A stretch of DNA of 64,000 nucleotides from Sedimentisphaerales bacterium. Its GTDB lineage: Bacteria > Planctomycetota > Phycisphaerae > Sedimentisphaerales > SM23-30. Positions within the stretch are counted from its first letter, which is position 1. Each line of letters starts with the position of its first letter. The translations under genes and the position numbers were made by a program. Shown piece by piece: positions 1-8,922 of the stretch. The notes beneath the pieces were generated by a model. That model did not search any database. It saw nothing but the letters and a program-made list of their open reading frames with translations, and was not told the DNA's origin. The stretch lies in the NCBI GenBank assembly GCA_028281535.1, contig JANQJS010000059.1:1-64000 (forward strand), written 5' to 3'.

Positions 1-3000
1 ATGATGCTCCTACATTTACGACTGTTGGGTTTCCACCGGTTATTTCTAGCACAACGGACATTGTCAGTATTACGCCGAATTCCGCCGTTTCTAAACAAGA
101 TAGTACTTATACCATCAAAGGTGAAAAAGCCGGTGTTTTGAATGTGAGTGTTTCATGGTGCTATGATAATCCTGATCCAGAGATTCCTCCATTCTGTAGC
201 CAGAATATTGTTACGGTGATTGTCAAAGAAGTATTCAATGGTTTTCCTCACAGCTTTTTTACTAATACGCTTTACGAATTTGAACAAGATTTGCAGGCTG
301 GTTTACTCCTTTGTATTGCTGAAGAATTAGAAGGTGAACCGTTTGGTGTTGATATTGAACTTGGATTTACTGACAAACGTTTTGGCACCAATTTTATTAT
401 TGATCCAACGACCATTTTGCCAAATTCATTTGGTTCAGTCGATGCGATTGGAACATTGAATGGATCACAAAATCAACTATTGAGTCGCATTGAAGCCAGA
501 GCTGCGGATGTGGATGGCCAAACCCTGGTAACGATTGATCCTGATTTTTCACCACTAGGTACATCCTCGGTAACCTTGGAATATTTTAATGGCAAAGATC
601 GTGTATTTCGAAAGTCAGGCGTAGGAGTGGATGACAATCCTTGGTTTAGACCCCAGGGAAATATGTTTACATCATGTGGACCTTCTCCTGAAAATGGTAA
701 TATGGATGTCGCGCTTCGATTTAGAGATGGCCCCATCAATATTCGAAATGCCGTGAATGGTGATTATCTTGCAGACCGAATTGTCTATCGTGCAGATGAT
801 CAATCAAATACCATAGGTGGTGTCGATTCATTGGAATTAAGAGCACTTAATGCTCCTTTCTTTAAGTTGAACCAAGAGCGTTTACGAAATGTGAATCGAC
901 AATTTGGCATAAAACATAAAAGCCTTGGCGGAGCGACACTGGCACCCAATGGTGGATTGCATGTTAATAATATCGGTGATAGCGGTGAGGATGGTTTTGG
1001 GATAAATGTAGGTTGTATGCAAGGCCTATTCTTGATTGATATATTAATGAATCCTGCCTTATTGTTTGCTGGCGATATTATTAATGTCAATACATTAGGC
1101 TCGGTCAATGGCCAAACGCGTCAACTCATTAGTTCAATCAATGCAGAGATGGTTGATAATGGCACCAATCAATTTGCCCGTGTGATTCCAGACTTTTCAC
1201 CCGTCGGAGCGGATACCTATCGCATGGATATTTGGAACGGTGATACTTTAATTTCGACTCAAGAAAATGTATCAGGTCCTTGCCTTCGTTTGATTCCACC
1301 TGCATATGCTTGTTATATTTGTGGGTGTGAGCCTGCAGATGAAGGTGGTTTATTGGCTTCAATAGCTGTTCGTGATGGAGAAGCTCCATTGCGTGTCGCA
1401 ACACAAGGTACTGAATTTATTGATGCAACGCGAGTTGATTTCAGACCTGAAAACCCAACGGCGACGGTAGATTTTGTATCCCATTTTAATACTACGCTTC
1501 GTGGGCTACCAAATTTAGCGATTCAAAATGAAGAATTTAGTTATTTCAATACTGATTTATTCTTTAAATTAGCGCTAACGGCCAAAGGGCTTTTGTCGCT
1601 TGATAAAGGATTCTATCGGTTAGAAGATTTTAATACGGATAATTATGATGTCGGATTAGGCTACCGATACGTCGGAGATGATGCCTTTCAAACACAAGTT
1701 AATTATGAACTGGATGATTTAGAATTACGTCATGATGATTCAGGTTTTGGTGTAGATATTCGAGGGGGCGTACCTGGAGATTCTGATTGGCTTCTAGGGC
1801 GTCTAAGATGTGAATATCGGTTAGATACTCATAATACTGTTATTGGTGGTCTCTTTTTTGGTAATACTGGAAATCAAGTAGATGTCGAAGCTGTTAAAGA
1901 TGATGGTTCGATAGGGAAAGTTACAGTTCAAGGTGATTCGTCTGGTGATTTTGTTGCCGGTACTATCGTCGGTAACGAACTGCCAACCATCCGATCTGTA
2001 ACAAGATTAGTACCGCAGATAACAACTGGTGGTGGTATTGCCATTGAATTCAAGGATGAAATTGCCTTGGATACTGGAAATGGTGTTTTACAAGGTAGTG
2101 AGTTACGAATTACACCACAAGTACAACCAGAAAATGTGAATACGATTTCTCAAATTGATTTAACAGGTAAGAATATCGACGAAATCAAAGTGACGAGTAA
2201 AAATACATCCATTATTCCAAAGCCCGCATCGATTATTTCTGCTACACCACTTAAAGGAAATCAAGGTCAGAAAATTGTAATTTTCGGTGAAAACTTTGGC
2301 AATAGCGTGGATGATCTTTGTGTCATTATTATGGATGGAAATCGTTCGATTCCAATTCATGTTGAGGAAGTAACACCAAATATTATTAAAGGACGTTTGG
2401 GAGCTGTACCTCCAGATGCTCAACCTGGTCCCATTATGGTCGGTAAGGGTAAAGGGGTTCGTACTAGCGATATTAATTTCAGCCTTTCTGGCACAACGTT
2501 ACTTGATGATGTCTGGGTCTGGAAAAAAGATCCGCCAGAAAGTGAAGATGCCGCTGGGCCAATTTTTACTGCGTTTCCAATTGGTATCGATCCTAATAAT
2601 CCTGATCCGAATTTTCCGGATCCCAATAATGTGCCACCGCCACCAGATGATCCTAACGTCTGTAAATTATTCAGTGGTGGTCCAACCAATGGACAATTGT
2701 GCTTAACGGTTGATTGTGATTGGCCAGAAGATTCACAGGTGAGTATTTCTGGTCGCATTCGTGACAATGCTCGCAACAAGGGTTTGGATTTATTTGCAGC
2801 ATGTACCGTATTCGATGGTGGACCTTACACCGCCTTTGAATGTGCACAACGCATTTGCGATCTATTACAGTCCGCATGGTTGCAACAAGCAGGGTTTGGT
2901 ATTAATTGTGCTGTGAATGATAATGGCGATGGCACTGCGAAAATTACTGTGACCTTCCCGCCGCCATGTACCATTGATTGGGGTAACCTGACGGTGTGTA

Positions 3001-3845
3001 TTAAATCAACTGGCCAAGGCGACGGTGGCGAAGATCCCAACGATCCGCCACTACCAACCGAAGAACCAAACGAAATTCTACCAAGTAAAATTTCAATTAA
3101 AGCTGATAAAGATCGCCAATCACCATCAGATGGTTTCTCGTTTACGGGAACATTTGATGCAGATGAAAGTGATTTTGTTGGCACACAATTGGTAGCTTTA
3201 GATCTTGTTGGTACGGATCCTATTTTTGGTACATCTGTTACTGTTGATTCGAATAACCTCAAGAAAGGTAAATTCAGAAGCAAAGGTGATGTATCTCTGA
3301 GTTTTGATTTTAATAAAGGGACTGTTGGTGTTAATGCTAAAAATGTCGATTTGAGTGGTTTACAAACGCCATTTAACATTGAGATCGGCTTTGGAGATTA
3401 CTCTGGCACGGCTATTATTGATGATTCTTTCTTTAAGAAGCCGCTTCCGATTTGTCTGATGACGGGTGTGGAAGATTCTTTAGATATTACCAAGCAGAAG
3501 TTCAAGTCTAGCAAGAAAGGATTTTCTTTGTCGTTGTCGGGTGGTATTGCTGCCGCAGATCAAGATCTTGATTTGACACTGGATGATATAACGTTTGAGT
3601 ATGGCGACAATTTCATAGAAACTCTGCCTGCTGGTTCGTTTACTAGTAAGAAGCCGGGTGTTTTTGGATTTAAACAACCTAAAGGTGGTAGCGGAGATAT
3701 CAATGGGTGTACTGTTGATCTGAATAAATGCACCTTTAAGTTTGATATTAAAGATAGCCAGATTCCGCTGGAAAACAGCGGCGATGTTGATTTCTTAATT
3801 TTTTCTGATGGATTTGAATCAGGAGATACCGCCGCCTGGAATTAA
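1..3845 (+). CDS. Large secreted/surface protein, 5'-truncated by the window edge; IPT/TIG domain, Asn/Asp/Pro linker, Cys-rich module, C-terminal DGFESGDTAAW motif
   Basis: The reading frame is open from base 3 (DAPTFTTVGFPPVISSTTDIVSITP...) into the listed ORF at 138, so the true start lies outside the window. TIG-like 'IISATPLKGNQGQKIVIFGENFG'; linker 'DPNNPDPNFPDPNNVPPPPDDPN'; ends FSDGFESGDTAAWN. Paralog of 4294..8361. Confidence 0.85.
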   Translation, partial: DAPTFTTVGFPPVISSTTDIVSITPNSAVSKQDSTYTIKGEKAGVLNVSVSWCYDNPDPEIPPFCSQNIVTVIVKEVFNGFPHSFFTNTLYEFEQDLQAGLLLCIAEELEGEPFGVDIELGFTDKRFGTNFIIDPTTILPNSFGSVDAIGTLNGSQNQLLSRIEARAADVDGQTLVTIDPDFSPLGTSSVTLEYFNGKDRVFRKSGVGVDDNPWFRPQGNMFTSCGPSPENGNMDVALRFRDGPINIRNAVNGDYLADRIVYRADDQSNTIGGVDSLELRALNAPFFKLNQERLRNVNRQFGIKHKSLGGATLAPNGGLHVNNIGDSGEDGFGINVGCMQGLFLIDILMNPALLFAGDIINVNTLGSVNGQTRQLISSINAEMVDNGTNQFARVIPDFSPVGADTYRMDIWNGDTLISTQENVSGPCLRLIPPAYACYICGCEPADEGGLLASIAVRDGEAPLRVATQGTEFIDATRVDFRPENPTATVDFVSHFNTTLRGLPNLAIQNEEFSYFNTDLFFKLALTAKGLLSLDKGFYRLEDFNTDNYDVGLGYRYVGDDAFQTQVNYELDDLELRHDDSGFGVDIRGGVPGDSDWLLGRLRCEYRLDTHNTVIGGLFFGNTGNQVDVEAVKDDGSIGKVTVQGDSSGDFVAGTIVGNELPTIRSVTRLVPQITTGGGIAIEFKDEIALDTGNGVLQGSELRITPQVQPENVNTISQIDLTGKNIDEIKVTSKNTSIIPKPASIISATPLKGNQGQKIVIFGENFGNSVDDLCVIIMDGNRSIPIHVEEVTPNIIKGRLGAVPPDAQPGPIMVGKGKGVRTSDINFSLSGTTLLDDVWVWKKDPPESEDAAGPIFTAFPIGIDPNNPDPNFPDPNNVPPPPDDPNVCKLFSGGPTNGQLCLTVDCDWPEDSQVSISGRIRDNARNKGLDLFAACTVFDGGPYTAFECAQRICDLLQSAWLQQAGFGINCAVNDNGDGTAKITVTFPPPCTIDWGNLTVCIKSTGQGDGGEDPNDPPLPTEEPNEILPSKISIKADKDRQSPSDGFSFTGTFDADESDFVGTQLVALDLVGTDPIFGTSVTVDSNNLKKGKFRSKGDVSLSFDFNKGTVGVNAKNVDLSGLQTPFNIEIGFGDYSGTAIIDDSFFKKPLPICLMTGVEDSLDITKQKFKSSKKGFSLSLSGGIAAADQDLDLTLDDITFEYGDNFIETLPAGSFTSKKPGVFGFKQPKGGSGDINGCTVDLNKCTFKFDIKDSQIPLENSGDVDFLIFSDGFESGDTAAWN

Positions 3846-3869
3846 ATTATTAATTTTGCTCACCTCATA

Positions 3870-3903
3870 GAAGGTCGTTATCGTATTGATAGCGGCCTTT
3901 TTT
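3870..3903 (+). terminator. Rho-independent terminator
   Basis: Hairpin aaggtcgttatc-gtatt-gatagcggcc followed by TTTTTT, just after the stop at 3845. Confidence 0.75.
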
Positions 3904-3907
3904 AATA

Positions 3908-3994
3908 TCCAGAGATATCATAGTTACCGTTGAATTGGAAATCTTCTCCGATGGTTTTGAATCAGGTGATACCGCCGCCTGGATTTTTGATTAA
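3908..3994 (+). pseudogene. Relic 3' end of a third copy of the DGFESGDT paralog family
   Basis: Open frame ...TVELEIFSDGFESGDTAAWIFD* (core 3929..3994) matches the C-termini of the flanking genes (FLIFSDGFESGDTAAWN*, TVELNLFSDGFESGDTTAWTFE*). No start codon or upstream gene body. Followed by its own terminator. Confidence 0.8.
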
Positions 3995-4018
3995 ACATTT
4001 TAGTAAATTGTCGATGAC

Positions 4019-4053
4019 AAGGTCGCGCTAATTTATATTCGCGGCCTTTTTTT
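4019..4053 (+). terminator. Rho-independent terminator of the relic copy
   Basis: aaggtcgcg ... cgcggcc TTTTTTT; resembles the terminator at 3870..3903. Confidence 0.75.
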
Positions 4054-4293
4054 GCCTGTTTGTAAAAACGGGTGGCCTATATAACATGTGATTAGGCCCA
4101 TAGATAAAATTAGTTTGTGCCATCATAAATTATTCCCGTTTTAGATTGTGTTGCTTTGTCTTGACTTAAAAAATGTCCGCTTTTATACTGTCGCACTTAT
4201 GGGTTTATATCTAAACATCAAAGAAAATAATTGACTTGTTAGTAGTTAATTAGAAGAGAGTAACCAGGGGTGGTTTCACAAAGGAGTTCTATT

Positions 4294-7200
4294 ATGCTTT
4301 TCAGGTTAAAAAAACGAAATTCTAAACTTCTGCATGGTTTGTTGGCATGTGCGATGTTATCAAGCTTGTCTGCAAAAAGTTTTGCGGAAGTTACCCCATC
4401 ATTCGAGGAGAGGACCGTTTTTGTTGGTGATTTGATTACTTGGATCTTGGTCGCCAATTTTTTCGATCCAATGTATAGCAAGAAAACCAAATATGATCCG
4501 CCACAACTTTCCAATCCTGCAAATGCGGATTTTGTGACCATCAGTCCCAGTAAAAAACAATCCGGTGCCAGTGCCGAATATGAAATCACTGCGTCAAAGG
4601 CGGGAAGTTATCTTGTTCTTCTGAATTGGGTAAATAATCAGTTTAATTTTACTGGCCAGAGTATTTTGAGTCTGACGGTTGAAGAACCGCCTGTAACCTT
4701 TGATGATTTTATTCACGATATTGTCAATGGTAGCGTGAAGATTGAAAATGATCAGCTCTGCATCACGCGAACCGATTCGAATACTTCTTTCGGTGTGGAT
4801 ATCAATTTTGACCCGACTTCCAATAAGCAATTTAATTTTAGTGGCACGGTCACGCCTGCTGATTTTCAGAATGTTGATATTCCATCGGGGCAATCGGTAA
4901 ACGCAGCATGGTCGACAGCAATTGGGACTGTTGGCGGGACACCCGGATCGACGATCTCAACCTACTTGTTGCAATTAATTGAACGAGATAGCAGTAATAA
5001 ATTGCGTCTCAATCCAACCTCAAGTGTCGGCGGCGATTATCGTATGCAGTTGCTTTGCAATAAAGATGTTATTTTTGAAGCTCCTTGTGTGGAAGAGCAG
5101 GACCTGCCATTCTTCGATCCACCGACAAATTTCAAAATGACTGTTGGGTTTGATGAAGATAACAACTGGGTCGTAGGCATGAGTTTGCCAGATGGCAAGC
5201 AAACCATTTGGCGTGATAGTCCCACCAATAACCAGTTTGAGAATATCAATAAAATCAATTTTATTCTAGATGCTCCAACCAGTACCATCACTGATTTTAC
5301 CCAACTTCAATACCGGGCTGATTATACGAACAGCTATAAAATTTATAGCGAAACATTATCTGCGATCGAAATTTTGAATGGTCTTCGTCATAGAACGCTG
5401 AAAGATGCGACCTTCTATGTCGATCCGCAAACTAATAAAGTCGTCATTGATGCTCCCAGTGCAGCATCAGATAATGGCTTTAAAATTACCACAGGTCAGT
5501 TTACGGGTGTGCAGCGTCTGTTAGCGGGTTATGCCACTGAATTTATGCAACCTGGAAATAGTGCGTCAACTTCATTGGTTGGTACACTGAATGGATCGAA
5601 GAATCAAACGTTAGGTACAGTGGATACGACCTTCTCAGATGATAACGGTATTATTTATGCGGATCTGGGTTTTAACCTGTCGCCTATTGGGGCCACCAGT
5701 CTTCAATGGTTTGTCTACAATGGCGATGATCAGCTTGCCACGGGGACCTCGATAACGCAAGGCCCAAGTATTCAAGCGCTTGCTTTTCAGGATGTCGATA
5801 TTCAATATGGATGTGGTCCCTGGCCAGGAGAAAATGCACCAAACTTAAATGGTAAGGAAACCTTGTTTGCTGGCGATATTTTTGTGAATATCTTTTTCAG
5901 TGATCAACCCGCATTAATCAAACCACCTGGGGAATCTCAGGCCGTTACCGGTGATCAAGTCATTGTCAAACCCGTGGGAGCAGATCCTTCAACGATTAGT
6001 AGTGTGAATCGTATTGAGTGGCTTTTGAATGGAACAGGCAGCAGCTCTGAAAATGAGGGAATCTTGGGAGTTGATCAGCATAGTATTCAATATTTTACAC
6101 CACGTTTATTTGGAACGACCTTTGGTAATGTTAATTATGACATTGATGAAAAACAAGTTCAGGTTCGTGATATTGATGAAGAAAGTTTTTCTGCAGGGAT
6201 TTCATATGATATCAATAATTATTCCCCCAGCGTGACTATCAGTTATGCCTTTGATGATGTAGAGATTGAAGAGGAAGGCGATGGCTTCCAGATTGAATCA
6301 CAAGGGACCTTTAATGACGTGCCTAATACCAATATCGGTTGTGGTTATATTACCTATTCAGGTGGCGACGCTCATTTGTTCGCCAACTTTGCGGGTAATA
6401 CAGGCAACAATGTTCAAATAGATTCATTTTTAAATGGAGTACACACCAATACAGCAACCGTTCCAGGGGGCACAGGTGTGTCTTTGGGGATTTTCAATAG
6501 CGACGTCGAATTATTTGGTACCGCTAAGTATGCACCTGATTTAACCTCAGGGGATTGCATTGGATTTTTCTTTGGTGATAGTGCGACTTTTACCGCGACA
6601 GACAGTACCGTTCTTGTGGGTAATGAGATTCGTGTTCAGCCGAGCGTCCATTCTGGTACGATCAATAGTTACTCTAATATCGATCTTTCGGTGCAAGGAG
6701 ATATTGATCGGTTAACCATCTTGGAAGCGACTGACAGTGATGCCGCTCAAGCTCCAACGATTACGAATGTTTCACCTTTGACCGGTGGTTCAGGGACGCA
6801 AGTGACTATCACTGGAACCAATTTCAGTACCAATAAATTAAATAACTGTCTTTTAATTATGGATGAAGACAACAATCGCTCTGTGCCATTGGATGTATTA
6901 GCGGTTAATGAAACGGGTACTGAGCTCATGGCAGAGCTTGGACCTGTGCCATACGATGTCGGCTCAACAGGGACTGTGATGGTTGGATTAGGCCGAAGCA
7001 CCTTTACGACCATTACAGGTGTTGCTGGCGTCGAAGATGAGACAGGTACCTGGATTTGGGAAAAATTCCCACGGCTTAATAATCCAGATGCGTCATTTGG
7101 CACGAACTTTCTATTGGTTCCTGATATTGATCCAAATGATCCTAATATGCCACCGCCAGATCCGAACATGCCACCACCTGATCCAAATGAATGCAAGCTC

Positions 7201-8361
7201 TTTAGTGGTGGTGTTACCAATGGACAATTATGTCTTACCGTTGATTGTGACTGGCCGGAAGATGCCAAAGTGAAAATGTATGGACGTATTCGTGATAATA
7301 GCCGCAACAAAGGATTGGATACCTTCTCAGCGTGCACTGTATTTGAAGGTGGTCCTTTCTCCGCATTTGAATGTGCTCAAAAGATTTGTGATTTTCTCCA
7401 GGCCTCTTGGTTGGCACAAGCGAATTTTACCATCAATTGTGTGGCTACAGACAATGGCGATGGCACAGCTAAAATTACCATTAGCTTTCCTTCACCTTGC
7501 CAGATCGATTGGGGTAACTTGACGATCTGTGCGAGTCCGTCACCTAAAACCAAAAAGACGGCCGACAACAAGAAGGTAGGGGTTAAGGTTGATAAAGATC
7601 GAACCAGCCCGCAAGACTCATTTAGCTACTCTGGTGAATTTACAGGCACATTGGAAGAGTTTAATGAAGCGGATGATATTGAAGTGATCATTTGCGATAA
7701 TGATGGCGAGGTGTTTTCCGAAACGATCATCATTAGCTCAAGCGACCTGAAGGGAAGTAAATATTCCTACAAAGGCAGTAAAGGTGTTGCAGGTGTTTCT
7801 TCGCTGAGCTTAGATTTTTCAAAGGGTTCTGTTTCAGTAACCGTCACCGATGACCTCAGCGGATTGGATGCCCCGATGAGTGTGAAAATCGAATATGGTA
7901 AAGTCATTATTACAGGTGCCATACCTTCATCAACGTTTAAGAAGCCACTGAGCGTTTGTTTGCAATCAGGTGTAGCCGATACGTTAACGATTGATAAATT
8001 AAAACTCAAAGAAAACAGCAAGAAGGGCGTTTCGTCACTCTCTATACAAGGTGGTATCGCAGCGTTAGATACAGATCTGGATTTTACAACTGAGTCGCTC
8101 ACTGTTGAGTGGGGCACGACATTTTCTGAAGTGCTCAATTCAGGTTTATTTACCAGTAAGAAAACAGGTATCTTCAGTTACAGGCAACCCAAGAGTGGTG
8201 GCGGTGATATTAGTGGGATTACCATTGATTTAAACAAATGTAGCTACAAACTCGATATCAAAAATACCTCGATACCTTTGGATTCAACCGGAACTGTTGA
8301 ATTGAATCTTTTCTCAGATGGATTTGAATCAGGCGATACAACCGCTTGGACATTCGAATAA
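4294..8361 (+). CDS. Large secreted/surface protein; signal peptide, IPT/TIG domain, DPN/Pro linker, Cys-rich module, C-terminal DGFESGDTTAWTFE
   Basis: AAGGAG Shine-Dalgarno before ATG 4294 (the ORF track starts upstream at a GTG). Signal peptide MLFRLKKRNSKLLHGLLACAMLSSLSAKSFA. TIG 'ITNVSPLTGGSGTQVTITGTNFS'. Collinear with the CDS ending at 3845. Confidence 0.85.
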   Translation: MLFRLKKRNSKLLHGLLACAMLSSLSAKSFAEVTPSFEERTVFVGDLITWILVANFFDPMYSKKTKYDPPQLSNPANADFVTISPSKKQSGASAEYEITASKAGSYLVLLNWVNNQFNFTGQSILSLTVEEPPVTFDDFIHDIVNGSVKIENDQLCITRTDSNTSFGVDINFDPTSNKQFNFSGTVTPADFQNVDIPSGQSVNAAWSTAIGTVGGTPGSTISTYLLQLIERDSSNKLRLNPTSSVGGDYRMQLLCNKDVIFEAPCVEEQDLPFFDPPTNFKMTVGFDEDNNWVVGMSLPDGKQTIWRDSPTNNQFENINKINFILDAPTSTITDFTQLQYRADYTNSYKIYSETLSAIEILNGLRHRTLKDATFYVDPQTNKVVIDAPSAASDNGFKITTGQFTGVQRLLAGYATEFMQPGNSASTSLVGTLNGSKNQTLGTVDTTFSDDNGIIYADLGFNLSPIGATSLQWFVYNGDDQLATGTSITQGPSIQALAFQDVDIQYGCGPWPGENAPNLNGKETLFAGDIFVNIFFSDQPALIKPPGESQAVTGDQVIVKPVGADPSTISSVNRIEWLLNGTGSSSENEGILGVDQHSIQYFTPRLFGTTFGNVNYDIDEKQVQVRDIDEESFSAGISYDINNYSPSVTISYAFDDVEIEEEGDGFQIESQGTFNDVPNTNIGCGYITYSGGDAHLFANFAGNTGNNVQIDSFLNGVHTNTATVPGGTGVSLGIFNSDVELFGTAKYAPDLTSGDCIGFFFGDSATFTATDSTVLVGNEIRVQPSVHSGTINSYSNIDLSVQGDIDRLTILEATDSDAAQAPTITNVSPLTGGSGTQVTITGTNFSTNKLNNCLLIMDEDNNRSVPLDVLAVNETGTELMAELGPVPYDVGSTGTVMVGLGRSTFTTITGVAGVEDETGTWIWEKFPRLNNPDASFGTNFLLVPDIDPNDPNMPPPDPNMPPPDPNECKLFSGGVTNGQLCLTVDCDWPEDAKVKMYGRIRDNSRNKGLDTFSACTVFEGGPFSAFECAQKICDFLQASWLAQANFTINCVATDNGDGTAKITISFPSPCQIDWGNLTICASPSPKTKKTADNKKVGVKVDKDRTSPQDSFSYSGEFTGTLEEFNEADDIEVIICDNDGEVFSETIIISSSDLKGSKYSYKGSKGVAGVSSLSLDFSKGSVSVTVTDDLSGLDAPMSVKIEYGKVIITGAIPSSTFKKPLSVCLQSGVADTLTIDKLKLKENSKKGVSSLSIQGGIAALDTDLDFTTESLTVEWGTTFSEVLNSGLFTSKKTGIFSYRQPKSGGGDISGITIDLNKCSYKLDIKNTSIPLDSTGTVELNLFSDGFESGDTTAWTFE

Positions 8362-8382
8362 TCATCAAGAGAATTAATTATA

Positions 8383-8419
8383 AAGGCTGTACTACCAATA
8401 GGTTGTACAGCCTTTTTTT
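8383..8419 (+). terminator. Rho-independent terminator
   Basis: aaggctgtac ... gtacagcc TTTTTTT directly after the stop at 8361. Confidence 0.85.
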
Positions 8420-8470
8420 GTGGTCATTTCACCGAAGTATCTCTGGTTAGATATTATTTTTTAAAAAAGG

Positions 8471-8508
8471 TTGACCTTTTTAGATTTTACAGTACTATAA
8501 ATACAGTA
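8471..8508 (+). promoter_or_regulatory. Candidate promoter with overlapping operator for the BlaI-like repressor
   Basis: TTGACC (8471-8476), 16 bp spacer, TACTAT (8493-8498); the imperfect palindrome TACTATA-AA-TACAGTA (8493-8508) overlaps the -10. Confidence 0.5.
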
Positions 8509-8533
8509 TTGTTGTCATAGTAGAGAGGTGATT

Positions 8534-8914
8534 ATGAAAAAACAGAAACCATCTGATCTTGAGTTACAAATTTTATCCCTGTTGTGGGACAAAGGGCCCT
8601 TGTCAGCTCGGGATATTCTAGAGTCAATGCCTGACGGTAAAAAACGAGCCTATACGACAATCCTATCCACGATGCAGGTCATGGAAAAGAAGGGGATTGT
8701 CTCCCATTCCACTCAGGGCGTTACCCATCTGTTTAAACCAGAAATTACAAAAAAGCAGGTATTGAAACCGTTTATTAAACGTGTGGTATCTGAATTTTTT
8801 TCCGGTAATCCCTCAGCCGTCATGGAGACGTTATTAGATGATGCTACCGTTGATCAGCAAGAGCTGCAGAAGATGAAACAGCTCTTAGATAAAAAATCTG
8901 AGAAAAACAGGTAA
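8534..8914 (+). CDS. BlaI/MecI/CopY family transcriptional repressor
   Basis: KKQKPSDLELQILSLLWDKGPLSARDILESMPDGKKRAYTTILSTMQVMEKKGIV is a typical BlaI/MecI winged helix. ATG 8534 follows GAGAGG. Confidence 0.9.
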   Translation: MKKQKPSDLELQILSLLWDKGPLSARDILESMPDGKKRAYTTILSTMQVMEKKGIVSHSTQGVTHLFKPEITKKQVLKPFIKRVVSEFFSGNPSAVMETLLDDATVDQQELQKMKQLLDKKSEKNR

Positions 8915-8922
8915 ATTTTACA

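Noticed and set aside
473-3677. Minus-strand and out-of-frame ORFs inside the first surface-protein gene
   Set aside because: Fully nested in a well-supported CDS, no RBS or domain signature.
6747-7571. ORFs opposite or out of frame within the second surface-protein gene (6747..7337 minus, 7019..7273 plus, 7280..7522 plus)
   Set aside because: Equivalent shadow ORFs occur over the paralogous region of the first gene, so they arise from shared coding sequence rather than independent genes.
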